Position numbers and translations under genes: made by a program. The notes below the pieces were generated by a model. That model had not been told where the DNA came from. It ran no database searches and worked only from the letters and a program-made list of their open reading frames with translations. Shown here piece by piece: positions 17,642 to 26,037 of a DNA stretch of 64,000 bases; position 1 is the stretch's first letter; every line of letters begins with the position of its first letter. The stretch lies in assembly GCA_018267825.1 (NCBI GenBank), contig JAFDXR010000010.1:1-64000 (forward strand). Direction: 5' to 3'. Origin of the DNA: Bacteroidota bacterium (GTDB lineage Bacteria; Bacteroidota; Bacteroidia; B-17B0; Aurantibacillaceae).

Positions 17642-19212
17642 CGTACCACCAAGTGGGGGATTTCAAACAATAGTTTGGAATCCCCCATTTTTATTTCCGC
17701 CATATCCCGCACCAAATGGGCGATGTACGTGAATACCGAATTTACTTTTGTGGTTCGACACTGGTTGATTTTTTTGCTGTAGCGGATTCCTTCAGGAAAG
17801 AGTAAAAATTGAAGCAATTGTTTGTCCTTATAAGCCATCAAACCCCACGCTTTCGGGAGGTTAGCGGCAAAGTCCATTATAATATTTACGCAATTTTCAA
17901 GGTTCGACACCCTCTTTTGGGTTTTTACAAGGTTCTTCTCCAAATCCAATCTTTCTTGCTTTAATTTCTCCGTGAACTTATTGAAAATTTCAAGGGTTAA
18001 TTCCTCATTTATTAGCCTTTCCTCCAACCTTTCGAGCTTCTTTTCAATCTCCACAATTTGGCGTTTTAAGCCCTCCTTTGACTGATCCTTTTCTTTATGC
18101 TCCTTATTATAGTTTGCCATGATTTGCTTCGCCACAAAGCCCCTAATTGCGTCATTTCCGACCAAGCTAAAGGAAGCCAATACCTTCTCGAAAAACGTGT
18201 GGATTTCCCTTGCACTTTTGTTATTACCGCACCCCTTGGTGTTGCACTTGTAATAAGGGAGGTTTTTGGCTTTTACCACGTACCCCCTCATAAAGGAGCC
18301 GCAATGATCGCACCGTAAGAATCGCTTTAATGGAATATGTTCCGATTCTTCGTGGCATGAATAGCCGTGTTTATTCTCGCTTAAAATTTCATTCACTTTC
18401 AGGAACACTTCTTTTGAAACCATTTTCTCCTGATTACCTTCCACCAATTGTCCTTTCAAAGCTGAATGCGCCATAAGCCCACAATAAAAAGGGTTTCTGA
18501 AATATCCCGATAATCGCTTCTCGTCAAGTTTCAATCCGAGGGCTTCTAATCGTTCAGAAATTTCTGTATGCGTTATTCGTTCATTTGCTTTCCAATGAAA
18601 TGCCCTTTGTAAAAGTTTGCCTTTTTCATTCAGTACAATTTTACGTTTACCGTTCTCTTTAATTTCATCGTAACCGTAGGGTGCTTTATGACACCACTCT
18701 CCTTTCATTAAAGCTTCACGAACTCCTGCCATACATTTTTCTCTTCGCAACTGATTATCATACTGCGAAAAAATAATTTGAATGTTTTGTTGAAAGTCTC
18801 CACTCGATGTTGAAGCATCTCCGGGTTGCGTAACCGCAACAAGATAAATTCCTTGTTCCCTGAGTTGATCCTTAATGTAAATTGCGTTCGCACCTGATCG
18901 AGAAAATCGGTCAACGCTATAAACAATAATGTAGGAGATTTTCTCTCTACTCTTTTTTACGAATGAAAGCATCCGGTTAAACTCTTTACGTTCATCTGTT
19001 TTTGCACTTTCATAAGTTCCGCCAAAAACTCCCATCACAGAATATTGATGCTTCTTAGCGTATTCTTCACACGCCTTTCGTTGCGTCTCTAAACTGTAAC
19101 CCAGTTCTTGTTCTTTACTTGATACCCTTGTGTAAATAACACAATTGTTTGTTCGCTTAAGGTGTTGCGATTTACCCTTTGCAAACTGATCGAATAAAAC
19201 TAATCCTTTCAT
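17575..19212 (-). CDS. large serine recombinase (integrase)
   Basis: 545 residues. Resolvase domain: YTRVSSKEQ with the nucleophilic serine near residue 31, and YSVDRFSRSG near 98. Recombinase domain about 185-280, zinc ribbon about 300-350 (RCDHCG and CNTKGCG supply four cysteines), then a coiled coil to about 440. This is the standard architecture of serine integrases that catalyse one-way integration between attP and attB. The last 22 codons are antisense to the tRNA-Phe gene, so that C-terminus is host-derived and formed by integration. The start overlaps the stop of an upstream small gene by four bases (ATGA). Confidence 0.93.
   Translation of the reverse strand: MKGLVLFDQFAKGKSQHLKRTNNCVIYTRVSSKEQELGYSLETQRKACEEYAKKHQYSVMGVFGGTYESAKTDERKEFNRMLSFVKKSREKISYIIVYSVDRFSRSGANAIYIKDQLREQGIYLVAVTQPGDASTSSGDFQQNIQIIFSQYDNQLRREKCMAGVREALMKGEWCHKAPYGYDEIKENGKRKIVLNEKGKLLQRAFHWKANERITHTEISERLEALGLKLDEKRLSGYFRNPFYCGLMAHSALKGQLVEGNQEKMVSKEVFLKVNEILSENKHGYSCHEESEHIPLKRFLRCDHCGSFMRGYVVKAKNLPYYKCNTKGCGNNKSAREIHTFFEKVLASFSLVGNDAIRGFVAKQIMANYNKEHKEKDQSKEGLKRQIVEIEKKLERLEERLINEELTLEIFNKFTEKLKQERLDLEKNLVKTQKRVSNLENCVNIIMDFAANLPKAWGLMAYKDKQLLQFLLFPEGIRYSKKINQCRTTKVNSVFTYIAHLVRDMAEIKMGDSKLLFEIPHLVVRGTSRNRTRDTRIFSPLLYQLS
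17630..17642. other. left attachment-site core at tRNA-Phe 3' end
   Basis: CTGGAGGTACCAC here is repeated exactly at 55458-55470, and a shorter version, CTGGTACCAC, lies at 52595-52604. The repeats bracket the foreign block and mark where elements joined the tRNA gene. Confidence 0.75.
17654..17690 (+). terminator. hairpin downstream of tRNA-Phe, supplied by element 1
   Basis: GGGGGATTTCAAAC and GTTTGGAATCCCCC arms flank a four-base loop and are followed by a T-rich stretch. It can terminate tRNA transcription, and on the other strand lies inside the recombinase reading frame. Confidence 0.75.
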
Positions 19213-19451
19213 GCTGCATTTTTTATTGGTTCATAATTGTTATTTGTTTCATTGTCTTCAATTACAATTTCAGGTTCGTATTGCTTTTTATAGAGGGAAT
19301 AAAAAACCGTACTTACTGTTCTAACAAAATCAACAACTTCCTTCGCTTGTTCTTCGCTGAGGTTTTTAAATCCCTCTGTAGCTAAAACTTCTTCAACCGT
19401 TATATCATGCTCTCTCGCCTCGTCATTACAGGCGTTTCCAACCTTCTCCAT
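19209..19451 (-). CDS. small acidic protein coupled to the recombinase
   Basis: 80 residues from the ATG at 19451, which has an A-rich leader. The frame can be extended to a TTG at 19556, but that start is poor. The sequence (EHDITVEEVLATEGFKNLSEEQAKEVVDFVRTV) is helical and acidic, with no recognised family. Its stop overlaps the recombinase start (ATGA), so production is coupled. A role as accessory or directionality factor is possible from position only. Confidence 0.6.
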   Translation of the reverse strand: MEKVGNACNDEAREHDITVEEVLATEGFKNLSEEQAKEVVDFVRTVSTVFYSLYKKQYEPEIVIEDNETNNNYEPIKNAA

Positions 19452-19775
19452 TTTTGTTATTATTGAAAAATTACGTACACTTTTGGGAACGTGGTAGCGA
19501 TTCCTGCTTTCTTTTTTTGAGGGGAAAAAATCAAGGGAATAAACTTGCACGTTCAAAAATTAAATGCCATACTCAATGGCAAATACCACTAAGAATCGTC
19601 TATTTTCGGGGGATATAGGGTTAAACAACACACAGGGCAAAACTATGCCCGTATATAAAGATGGTTTCTTGGTTTGGAAATTTTTTTGAATTTTTTGATA
19701 CAGATTTTAAATCCTTTTTAATCTTTTGTATCAAAATAAAAACCCCAAGCGTTCTGCTTGAGGTTGAAAGGTTAC
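19452..19775. other. intergenic region without a clear gene
   Basis: 324 AT-rich bases. Apart from the minus-strand terminator at 19735-19765, I see no gene. It probably carries the promoter of the recombinase operon. Confidence 0.5.
19735..19765 (-). terminator. rho-independent terminator, minus strand
   Basis: On the minus strand CCTCAAGC and GCTTGGGG arms flank a short loop and are followed by TTTTTA. It ends the minus-strand transcript coming from the 55-residue gene and the operon upstream of it. Confidence 0.8.
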
Positions 19776-19943
19776 TTACTTCTTTTTTGTATAGCCGAGT
19801 TTTTCAGCTATTAATGGATTGTTATCCAACCACTTTTTTAAGTCTTGCAAAGTATAAAAGTCGTTAGACCCTTTGCTTCGGCTTGTATCATAGGATACAG
19901 TTATAACAACTGTTTTTACTTCCTCCTTTTTTATATCACTCAT
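19776..19943 (-). CDS. 55-residue hypothetical protein
   Basis: Frame MSDIKKEEVKTVVITVSYDT through to a lysine tail YTKKK, read from minus-strand bases 19943-19776. The composition (strand-like VVITVSYDT, then helix TLQDLKKWLDNNP) suggests a small folded protein. It lies directly downstream of the WG-repeat gene and directly upstream of a terminator. No family recognised. Confidence 0.6.
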   Translation of the reverse strand: MSDIKKEEVKTVVITVSYDTSRSKGSNDFYTLQDLKKWLDNNPLIAEKLGYTKKK

Positions 19944-19966
19944 TTCTTACTATCGTTTCAATTTGT

Positions 19967-20668
19967 CTATTTAATTTCAAGAATTGTTTTGCCTTGCTCA
20001 TTAATTAATTCTTTTACTCCATTAAAATTACTCACTAAGGCAATTCCATTATAGAAAGGTTCAATAAATAAATATCGTTGTGGATAAATTTCACTACCAA
20101 CTTTATTTATGTGAAACCAACCGATATGATCCTTAGCAGTGGCAATTCCTTTATGAAATACACCTAAGTCATTGAATTTATTTCCATTTAACTCTTTGCC
20201 CTCCGCATTGATATGTTGCCATCCTTCTTCGGTCTTAACACAAGCATAACCATCTTTAAAATCACCTGCATAAATGTATTTACTTTTATATGCTGGACTT
20301 CCGTCAACCTTGACATGAAAATACTTGTCCTCCTTGTCTCTGACACTGCATAAGTCCTCCTGAAAGTTACCTGTCCATTTATAAATAACATTTGATAATG
20401 GTTGCCCTTTTTCATCAATATGTAACCATCCGTGTTCACTTATAACTGATGCCCTGTTGCAATAATATCCAAACGCCCTCAAATATCTTTGGCTGTATAT
20501 TTCATTCCCATCGGTATTGATATGATACCAACCTTCGTCTGATTTTACAGGGGCAAGTCCAGGCGCATGAAATTTGAGAGCATCTAAAAATGTTTTCCCG
20601 AATATTTGTTTGCCATTTATGGTGAAATGGGTGTTGCATTCCGCTAACCTTATGTTCTTCCAGTTCAT
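19967..20668 (-). CDS. WG-repeat protein
   Basis: 233 residues made of about six repeats with the pattern G-W-x-H-I-N/D-x-x-G, for example EGWYHINTDGNEIY, HGWLHIDEKGQPL, EGWQHINAEGKEL and IGWFHINKVGSEI. WG-repeat proteins are predicted beta-propeller-like or solenoid modules for binding; no catalytic motif is seen. It lacks a signal peptide, so it is likely cytoplasmic. It is the last large gene of a tightly packed minus-strand operon with the phosphatase and radical SAM fusions (one base separates it from the phosphatase gene). Confidence 0.82.
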   Translation of the reverse strand: MNWKNIRLAECNTHFTINGKQIFGKTFLDALKFHAPGLAPVKSDEGWYHINTDGNEIYSQRYLRAFGYYCNRASVISEHGWLHIDEKGQPLSNVIYKWTGNFQEDLCSVRDKEDKYFHVKVDGSPAYKSKYIYAGDFKDGYACVKTEEGWQHINAEGKELNGNKFNDLGVFHKGIATAKDHIGWFHINKVGSEIYPQRYLFIEPFYNGIALVSNFNGVKELINEQGKTILEIK

Positions 20669-20669
20669 T

Positions 20670-22103
20670 TTAATTTAAAAATAATTTGTTTCTCAATTTT
20701 GTAACTTCTTGTTCTGATAGTCCACAAGACTTCATAAATGGTATTATGCCTCCCGATTCCTTTATTATATTCAAAACTATATCAAGCCTTTCTTTCTTTA
20801 CATCAACTTCACTTGCTAAATAATCGTTATAAATCACATTCTCATCGGCTCCATTTAGCATGTGAAGCATTGAAATAAATATCCCTGTTCTATCCTTCCC
20901 TGCAAAACAATGAATTGCAACACTTCCTTCGTCTTCATTAATCAAAGCTTTAAAAGCCTTCAAATATGAATCTTTACAACCCATTCCAAAATATCTGTAT
21001 GCAATCTCCTCATTGTTACCATATTGATAATCTTTTTTAAACCACTCAGGTTGATTCCAAGGATCAAGCGGAGCGTGTATATAATTCACTTTACTTAATA
21101 CGGATTCGTTGTAAGGCATTTCTATTAACTCCTGATCCGCCCTCAAGTCTACAATCGTTTTTATTTTTAATGTGTTCATTAAGTCTTCAAACTTGTCATC
21201 ATTTTGAAATGCTGATAGAGTTGCAGTCCTATAAACAAAGTTCTTTTTAACCCTTGGATTAAAGGTTGCTATGTCTCTCAAATTCCAAAAATAATCTCGT
21301 TCAAAAATTGCTTCTAATGACTTTTTTACTTGATTAATTTCGCCATACTCCAGTTTTATCAACACTTCATAAAAGTAATCCAAAAGAAGTCTTTTCTTTT
21401 TATTTGCATCCGGTAAGAAAATTGACCCTGTTAGTTGATAAAATGATTTCATTTCTTCCTTATTCTCCATACCCGGAATAAAATACTTTGGAAGGAAATT
21501 AAAGCGAGTGTCATTGTGCAAAAGGTGTCTAAGCTGAACAACACAATGTAAGGCGATATTATAAAAGAAGTAAAATTTATAACCATCGCTTCTTTTATGA
21601 TTACTTGAGCAACTCTCAAACTCATAAATGAATTTCTGAACCAAGTCTTCAATTAAGTGTTTCGAATGACTTCCGATTCTGTTGTTCCCTGAGTCTCTCA
21701 CCAATTGTGCAAGGTATGATCCAATATCATAAAGAGATGGAACTCTCTGATATAAAATTGTTTCGGAAATATTGTTTATTTCACTTCCCAAATAGTTTCT
21801 ATTGATATCTTCAATTGCTTTTGAGTATCCTATTTCCAGTTTTGGTATTTCATTGAAATAAACAACGACTTTGTTTCTCATCCTGACATTAACAATTGAT
21901 AAGATTTCATTACTAAACTCTTCCTTTAGTGTATCAATTAATTTTATGACATTGAAATTGCCATTGACAATAACTTGAGTGTCAATATCTGAATTGGGAT
22001 TGACTTCGTTCCTCCCAAAAGAACCATATAGTAAGGCAATATCTATACCTTCATTTGATTCCCAAACTTTGTTTAATCGGTTTATAATATTTAGTTGTTT
22101 CAT
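20670..22103 (-). CDS. nucleotidyltransferase-tyrosine phosphatase fusion
   Basis: 477 residues with two enzymatic halves. N-terminus: LLYGSFGRNEVNPNSDID is the G-S-x(n)-D-x-D signature of the polymerase-beta/MNT nucleotidyltransferase fold (GS near 27-28, DID 39-41). C-terminus: FVYRTATLSAF and AIHCFAGKDRTGIF (near residue 400) give the CX5R phosphatase loop of the Y_phosphatase3/LipA type. The middle 200 residues are helical and unassigned. The pairing suggests a system that adds a nucleotide and removes a phosphate on one substrate, or a switch; substrates are unknown. Its start overlaps the stop of the glycosyltransferase-radical SAM gene by four bases. Confidence 0.85.
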   Translation of the reverse strand: MKQLNIINRLNKVWESNEGIDIALLYGSFGRNEVNPNSDIDTQVIVNGNFNVIKLIDTLKEEFSNEILSIVNVRMRNKVVVYFNEIPKLEIGYSKAIEDINRNYLGSEINNISETILYQRVPSLYDIGSYLAQLVRDSGNNRIGSHSKHLIEDLVQKFIYEFESCSSNHKRSDGYKFYFFYNIALHCVVQLRHLLHNDTRFNFLPKYFIPGMENKEEMKSFYQLTGSIFLPDANKKKRLLLDYFYEVLIKLEYGEINQVKKSLEAIFERDYFWNLRDIATFNPRVKKNFVYRTATLSAFQNDDKFEDLMNTLKIKTIVDLRADQELIEMPYNESVLSKVNYIHAPLDPWNQPEWFKKDYQYGNNEEIAYRYFGMGCKDSYLKAFKALINEDEGSVAIHCFAGKDRTGIFISMLHMLNGADENVIYNDYLASEVDVKKERLDIVLNIIKESGGIIPFMKSCGLSEQEVTKLRNKLFLN

Positions 22104-24403
22104 GGTTTACGCATATTACATGTTTTACATAATGGTTCATTCTTGTAGTTAGTTACGAGATTTTGATAATTTGTTCCATTTATTATCTCTCTTAATGAAG
22201 CATCTTGAATATTACCGAAGTTCCCTAACTTATCTCGCTCTTTGTCCGGAGCGCAGCAAGGTGAGATTTTCCCTGTTGCTGAAATCCAAATTTCCTTATT
22301 AAGAAAAGGGCAATTATACTGCTCAGGAACTTCTCTTTTCTCTATATCCTCAAGCGTGTAAATGTTCTCTAAAATAACTTTTTCACCATTTGGTCTTCGA
22401 TATTTATCCGCAGTTTCTATTGCATCAACAACATAATTATTCCACAATTTAATGCTATTTGAATCTGCTTTCATTGAAAGTTTCTTAATCTCTTCAAAGT
22501 GAGCCCAAAGATGATGTCCTTTGACTCTGTCTACATTAAGTTTCGCAGCAAGTTTTACTATCTCGCTTAATTCATGCATATTATTTTGCATAAAGGTTAA
22601 CTGAAATGTTATCCGACAGTAATTGCCACCCATTTTAAAGTGATTATCACGGAAAGAAACGAACTTCTCTACATTTTCCACCGCCTCCTTAAAGTCAATT
22701 CCAATCATTACTTTTTCGGATGTTTCTTTTGTAGCACCGTTCCAGGAGATTTTTACATCACTGGTGTTTGGCACTATTGTTTTTGCCCAATCTTCTACGC
22801 TCTTCTTTGGGAATGTACCATTTGTAGTTAGGTTTATTTTAATATCATTTTGCTGAGCCAGTTCATAAATTTTTTCAATCCCTTTATACAATAAAGGTTC
22901 GCCCATTGTAGATGGAATGATTTCTTTAACACCTAATTCTTTTGCTTGCACAAATATTTTATCGAGCCATTCGACAGGCATTCGACGTCTTTTTATGCCA
23001 GTCTCTTTGTATAAATTATCAATGTACTTGCTAAACTGACTGTGTTCTTCACACATCGTACAACTTAGATTACAATCTTCAGGGTTGGTATCGATTGTAA
23101 TTCTCCCTAAATCATTATTTTTTTTGCTCTTCTTAATATCATTATAGATACTTAATAGATCATTACAATGCCTTTTTATCTCAGGTACTTTCCCGTCCGT
23201 ACTAAATAAATAACCTCTCTTACCAAGTTCTATCATCTGAATTTTATTTTCGATAGCCCACTGCATTTGTTCACTTAAACTTACTGCGTCTCTGTGTGTA
23301 AACAGCAAGCCATTAACTTTATGATTAACATACTCCTTCATTCCACCATAATTTGCCGTAATTACAGGAATGTGACACGCCTGTGCTTCATGAATAACTA
23401 ACGGAGAGTTCTCTCCCCAGATTGAAGGAACGACAATACAGTCAACCTGCGAAAACACTTCATCAGCAAGATTTTTATTTATGTATTCTCCTTTAAACTC
23501 TATTGGCAATCCTACTTCTTGAGCCTTCTGAACCAAAGCCTTGGTACTTCTTTGATCCTTCCAACCCCAAATTTTCAATACTGCTTTGCCTTTTAGTTTC
23601 AAATAAGCATCTATCAGAAGATTTACTCCTTTAGCCGGAATATGAGTACCTATGTATCCAAAAGTGAATAATTCACTTTGTGCCTTCTTTACATGTGGTG
23701 TCAAATAGTGAGTTGGGAAACCATAATCCATGTAGCGTATTTTTTCAGGATTAATTCTAAACTCATCAACAAACCGATTTCTTAAATACATAGAGGGTGC
23801 TATAAACAAATCAACCTTGTTTACTATTTCTCTCGTTTCCTTCATTCTTGAAGCAATCCAGTCAGACCAAAATGAAATGTCTTTTTGTAAATTATCCTCT
23901 TGCCCAGTAAAATAGGCGTTATAGCAATTAGTGGCACATTTTTTATTTTCCTGTTTATCGCAGAGTTGAAGATGATTAGCGTTTCCAAAGTTGCGTTGTA
24001 AAAATTGCCCTCTCGGACACATAAGCCAAAAATCGTGAAGTGTAAAGATTACAGATATCCTCCTTTTTTTTAGTTCATCTACTATCCCTGTAGATAGGTG
24101 ATTTAAATGCCCGATGTGTGCAATATCAGGTTTAATTTCGTCAACAATTTTTCCGAAGATATCATCTAATTCACTATGGCGGAATCCATCTTTTCCTTGC
24201 GCCATATTTGCAAAGAAAATAGTTAGGTTATTATTTACTGATTCCTTCCTAATTGTGAAGTCAGGCAAATAAGCATTCTCTTCTCTTGTGAAAACATATA
24301 CCTCATTGCTTTGAGATAACTCTTCACAGATTGATTGACTATAAACTTCTGATCCTGCATTATAAAGTGGCGGGTATCCGTGTATGATTTTTAGAATTCT
24401 CAT
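22100..24403 (-). CDS. glycosyltransferase family 4-radical SAM/SPASM fusion
   Basis: 767 residues. Residues 1-430 form a GT-B glycosyltransferase: N-terminal HGYPPLYNAGSEVYSQ, FGYIGTHIPAKGVNLLIDAY as the donor-domain start, and CIVVPSIWGENSPLVIHEAQACHIPVI as the conserved E-x7-E-like donor-binding region. A radical SAM domain follows with CNLSCTMC near 441-448 as the 4Fe-4S site. The end is SPASM-like: NCPFL near 696, ISPCCAP near 715 and LCKTCNMRKP at the end supply auxiliary cluster cysteines. Such a fusion would couple sugar transfer to radical chemistry on a peptide or carbohydrate; no substrate is identifiable. Confidence 0.88.
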   Translation of the reverse strand: MRILKIIHGYPPLYNAGSEVYSQSICEELSQSNEVYVFTREENAYLPDFTIRKESVNNNLTIFFANMAQGKDGFRHSELDDIFGKIVDEIKPDIAHIGHLNHLSTGIVDELKKRRISVIFTLHDFWLMCPRGQFLQRNFGNANHLQLCDKQENKKCATNCYNAYFTGQEDNLQKDISFWSDWIASRMKETREIVNKVDLFIAPSMYLRNRFVDEFRINPEKIRYMDYGFPTHYLTPHVKKAQSELFTFGYIGTHIPAKGVNLLIDAYLKLKGKAVLKIWGWKDQRSTKALVQKAQEVGLPIEFKGEYINKNLADEVFSQVDCIVVPSIWGENSPLVIHEAQACHIPVITANYGGMKEYVNHKVNGLLFTHRDAVSLSEQMQWAIENKIQMIELGKRGYLFSTDGKVPEIKRHCNDLLSIYNDIKKSKKNNDLGRITIDTNPEDCNLSCTMCEEHSQFSKYIDNLYKETGIKRRRMPVEWLDKIFVQAKELGVKEIIPSTMGEPLLYKGIEKIYELAQQNDIKINLTTNGTFPKKSVEDWAKTIVPNTSDVKISWNGATKETSEKVMIGIDFKEAVENVEKFVSFRDNHFKMGGNYCRITFQLTFMQNNMHELSEIVKLAAKLNVDRVKGHHLWAHFEEIKKLSMKADSNSIKLWNNYVVDAIETADKYRRPNGEKVILENIYTLEDIEKREVPEQYNCPFLNKEIWISATGKISPCCAPDKERDKLGNFGNIQDASLREIINGTNYQNLVTNYKNEPLCKTCNMRKP

Positions 24404-24709
24404 TTAATTTAAGACTTGTAAATAATAGTTTTGCTTTTTTATTATGTGTGTTAAGACGTTTGAATAGAATGCCCTTATGAGTTTCCCTTCCTTTATTACT
24501 ATACATAAATTGGGCAATTCCATTTTTTCAGGTAATGAAAGTTTATTACGTTTTAGCCATTGGTATCTTGCAATCAAAACTGTGTTTTCTTTTAAGTACT
24601 TTTTTTTGGATGATGCAATAATTGTTCTAATCGCTTTTTGATCCGGAATTGTTTTCGAAGCTTGACAATGTCCATTTGAACTAATTGAAAATTTATCTGT
24701 TTCTATCAT
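24404..24709 (-). CDS. 101-residue protein heading the fusion-enzyme operon
   Basis: First gene of the minus-strand operon; its stop abuts the start of the glycosyltransferase-radical SAM gene. The sequence is lysine-rich with two cysteines and hydrophobic strands near the end (LCIVIKEGKLIRAFYSNVL). No family recognised. It could be a substrate or carrier for the enzymes downstream, but no leader/core peptide pattern is evident; a small regulatory or binding protein is equally possible. Confidence 0.6.
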   Translation of the reverse strand: MIETDKFSISSNGHCQASKTIPDQKAIRTIIASSKKKYLKENTVLIARYQWLKRNKLSLPEKMELPNLCIVIKEGKLIRAFYSNVLTHIIKKQNYYLQVLN

Positions 24710-24799
24710 TTTTGTTTTTTCATAACAATAGACTATATCCGTGCCATTACAGAGCCTAAATTGTAATTAGCTGCATATCAATGCTATGGTGATTTGTAA

Positions 24800-24816
24800 A
24801 GAAGAATATATCTTCT
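24800..24816. promoter_or_regulatory. 17-bp palindrome in divergent promoter region
   Basis: AGAAGAATATATCTTCT is a perfect dyad with six-base arms between the divergently transcribed fusion-enzyme operon and the AAA+ gene. A dimeric repressor site is a reasonable guess; the XRE-ImmA/IrrE protein at 33.6 kb is one candidate regulator. Confidence 0.5.
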
Positions 24817-24841
24817 AATTAGAAATATGTATCTTTATTTC

Positions 24842-25906
24842 ATGAATAAGAAATTCGAAGAAGAAATTAAGGATCAGCATCCACTTAGAAAAGCTGCATT
24901 AGAAAAGCTGTACTACTTTATGGCTAACCCAGGAAGATTCTCCTTGCTTGTTATTGGCGAGAGAGGAACAGGAAAATCACGTTGGATAAAACAAATTAGT
25001 GAAATTCTTAAAGAAGAGAAGGTACAATTTGCGAACAAGTTCGTTGAGGCATCGTGCGCTTCATTTAATCACGACAACGCTGAAGCGGATATTTTCGGAT
25101 ATGAGCCGCACGCTTTCACAAATGCGAATCCTAAAGGCCATAACGGTCTATTAATGCAAGCTGACAAAGGTTTTTTATTCCTTGACGAGGTGCATCATCT
25201 TGATGATCGTGTAAAATCAAAACTTCTCACAGCAATGCAAACTGTTGGTAGTGGAAAAGAGAAAGGAAAATTTTCCTTACGTAGAATGATGGGTGATGAG
25301 ATTCATTATGTTTCGGTGCGTCCAATTTTTGGAAGTAACAGAAGTATTTCAGAGTTGAAAAACGAGACACTACTGCCTGATTTCTATGACCGAATAGCGC
25401 AGTTGGTAGTAAAACTTCCTTCTATTTCAGAGACAAGAGAAGCTGTAAAGCCTGATTTCATGTTAGTTTGGGAAGGGATGAAGTTCAATGAAGCAAAGGG
25501 GTATGAATATCTTAAACCACCATCAATTTCGGATTTCTATAATTGGTTATCCCTATTGCCACTTGATGGAAATTTTAGAGACTTACAAACAGTTTCAATT
25601 CTTTGGATGACCTATTGGAAGATTGTTCAAACCGAATTTAAAAATTTGAACATTAATGATAAGGAGAAAAAAATATTTGAACTCGTAAAAGGGGATTTTG
25701 AAAAATTCAACTTAACCTCAAAGATTGAATTACCTCACAGCATTGATGTTACAAGACCATTTGAAGAACATTACAACGCTTTAAAAAAAGTGTATGCAAA
25801 AACTATTTCTCAAAACCCAGATTTCAAAAATATTAAGCAAGGAGATTTAGTTTTTGAAACTGGAAAAACGAAAAAGACGATTGAAAAATGGTTATCAATA
25901 ATATAA
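24842..25906 (+). CDS. AAA+ ATPase of the sigma-54-activator type
   Basis: 354 residues from the second ATG (24842); an ATG at 24827 sits inside a possible promoter box. Walker A GERGTGKS is at 39-46, Walker B FLFLDE at 111-116, sensor-like FGSNRS near 160 and an arginine-bearing FYDRIAQLVVKLPSISETRE as in enhancer-binding ATPases. The sigma-54-contact loop that normally reads GAFTGA is HAFTNA (90-95), so transcription activation through sigma-54 is doubtful. There is no N-terminal sensory domain; a short C-terminal segment may be a vestigial helix-turn-helix. It probably acts as the remodelling or sensing ATPase of the adjoining methyltransferase-MORC-Z1 operon, from which 131 bases separate it. 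Confidence 0.82.
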   Translation: MNKKFEEEIKDQHPLRKAALEKLYYFMANPGRFSLLVIGERGTGKSRWIKQISEILKEEKVQFANKFVEASCASFNHDNAEADIFGYEPHAFTNANPKGHNGLLMQADKGFLFLDEVHHLDDRVKSKLLTAMQTVGSGKEKGKFSLRRMMGDEIHYVSVRPIFGSNRSISELKNETLLPDFYDRIAQLVVKLPSISETREAVKPDFMLVWEGMKFNEAKGYEYLKPPSISDFYNWLSLLPLDGNFRDLQTVSILWMTYWKIVQTEFKNLNINDKEKKIFELVKGDFEKFNLTSKIELPHSIDVTRPFEEHYNALKKVYAKTISQNPDFKNIKQGDLVFETGKTKKTIEKWLSII

Positions 25907-26037
25907 TTGGCTCAACTGAAAATTGAAGAAGCCTCTAAAACATTGATTATTAATACCCATCAAATAAAAGGCTAAAAACCTGACAATCATTCGGTTAAAA
26001 TGCTTATATTTCCCTTTTAAAAAAGAGTAAATTTTGT

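Noticed and set aside
17575-19212. DNA invertase controlling a phase-variable region
   Set aside because: The protein has the full large serine integrase layout and sits at a tRNA att site; no inverted repeats bracketing a promoter or gene were seen nearby.
24404-24709. RiPP precursor peptide for the radical SAM fusion
   Set aside because: At 101 residues it has no visible leader-core boundary, no glycine or cysteine-rich repeat core, and looks like a small folded protein; kept as hypothetical.
24710-24841. Sigma-54 (-24/-12) promoter near the AAA+ gene
   Set aside because: No GG-N10-GC spacing of the sigma-54 type was found; only a palindrome and AT-rich sequence are visible.
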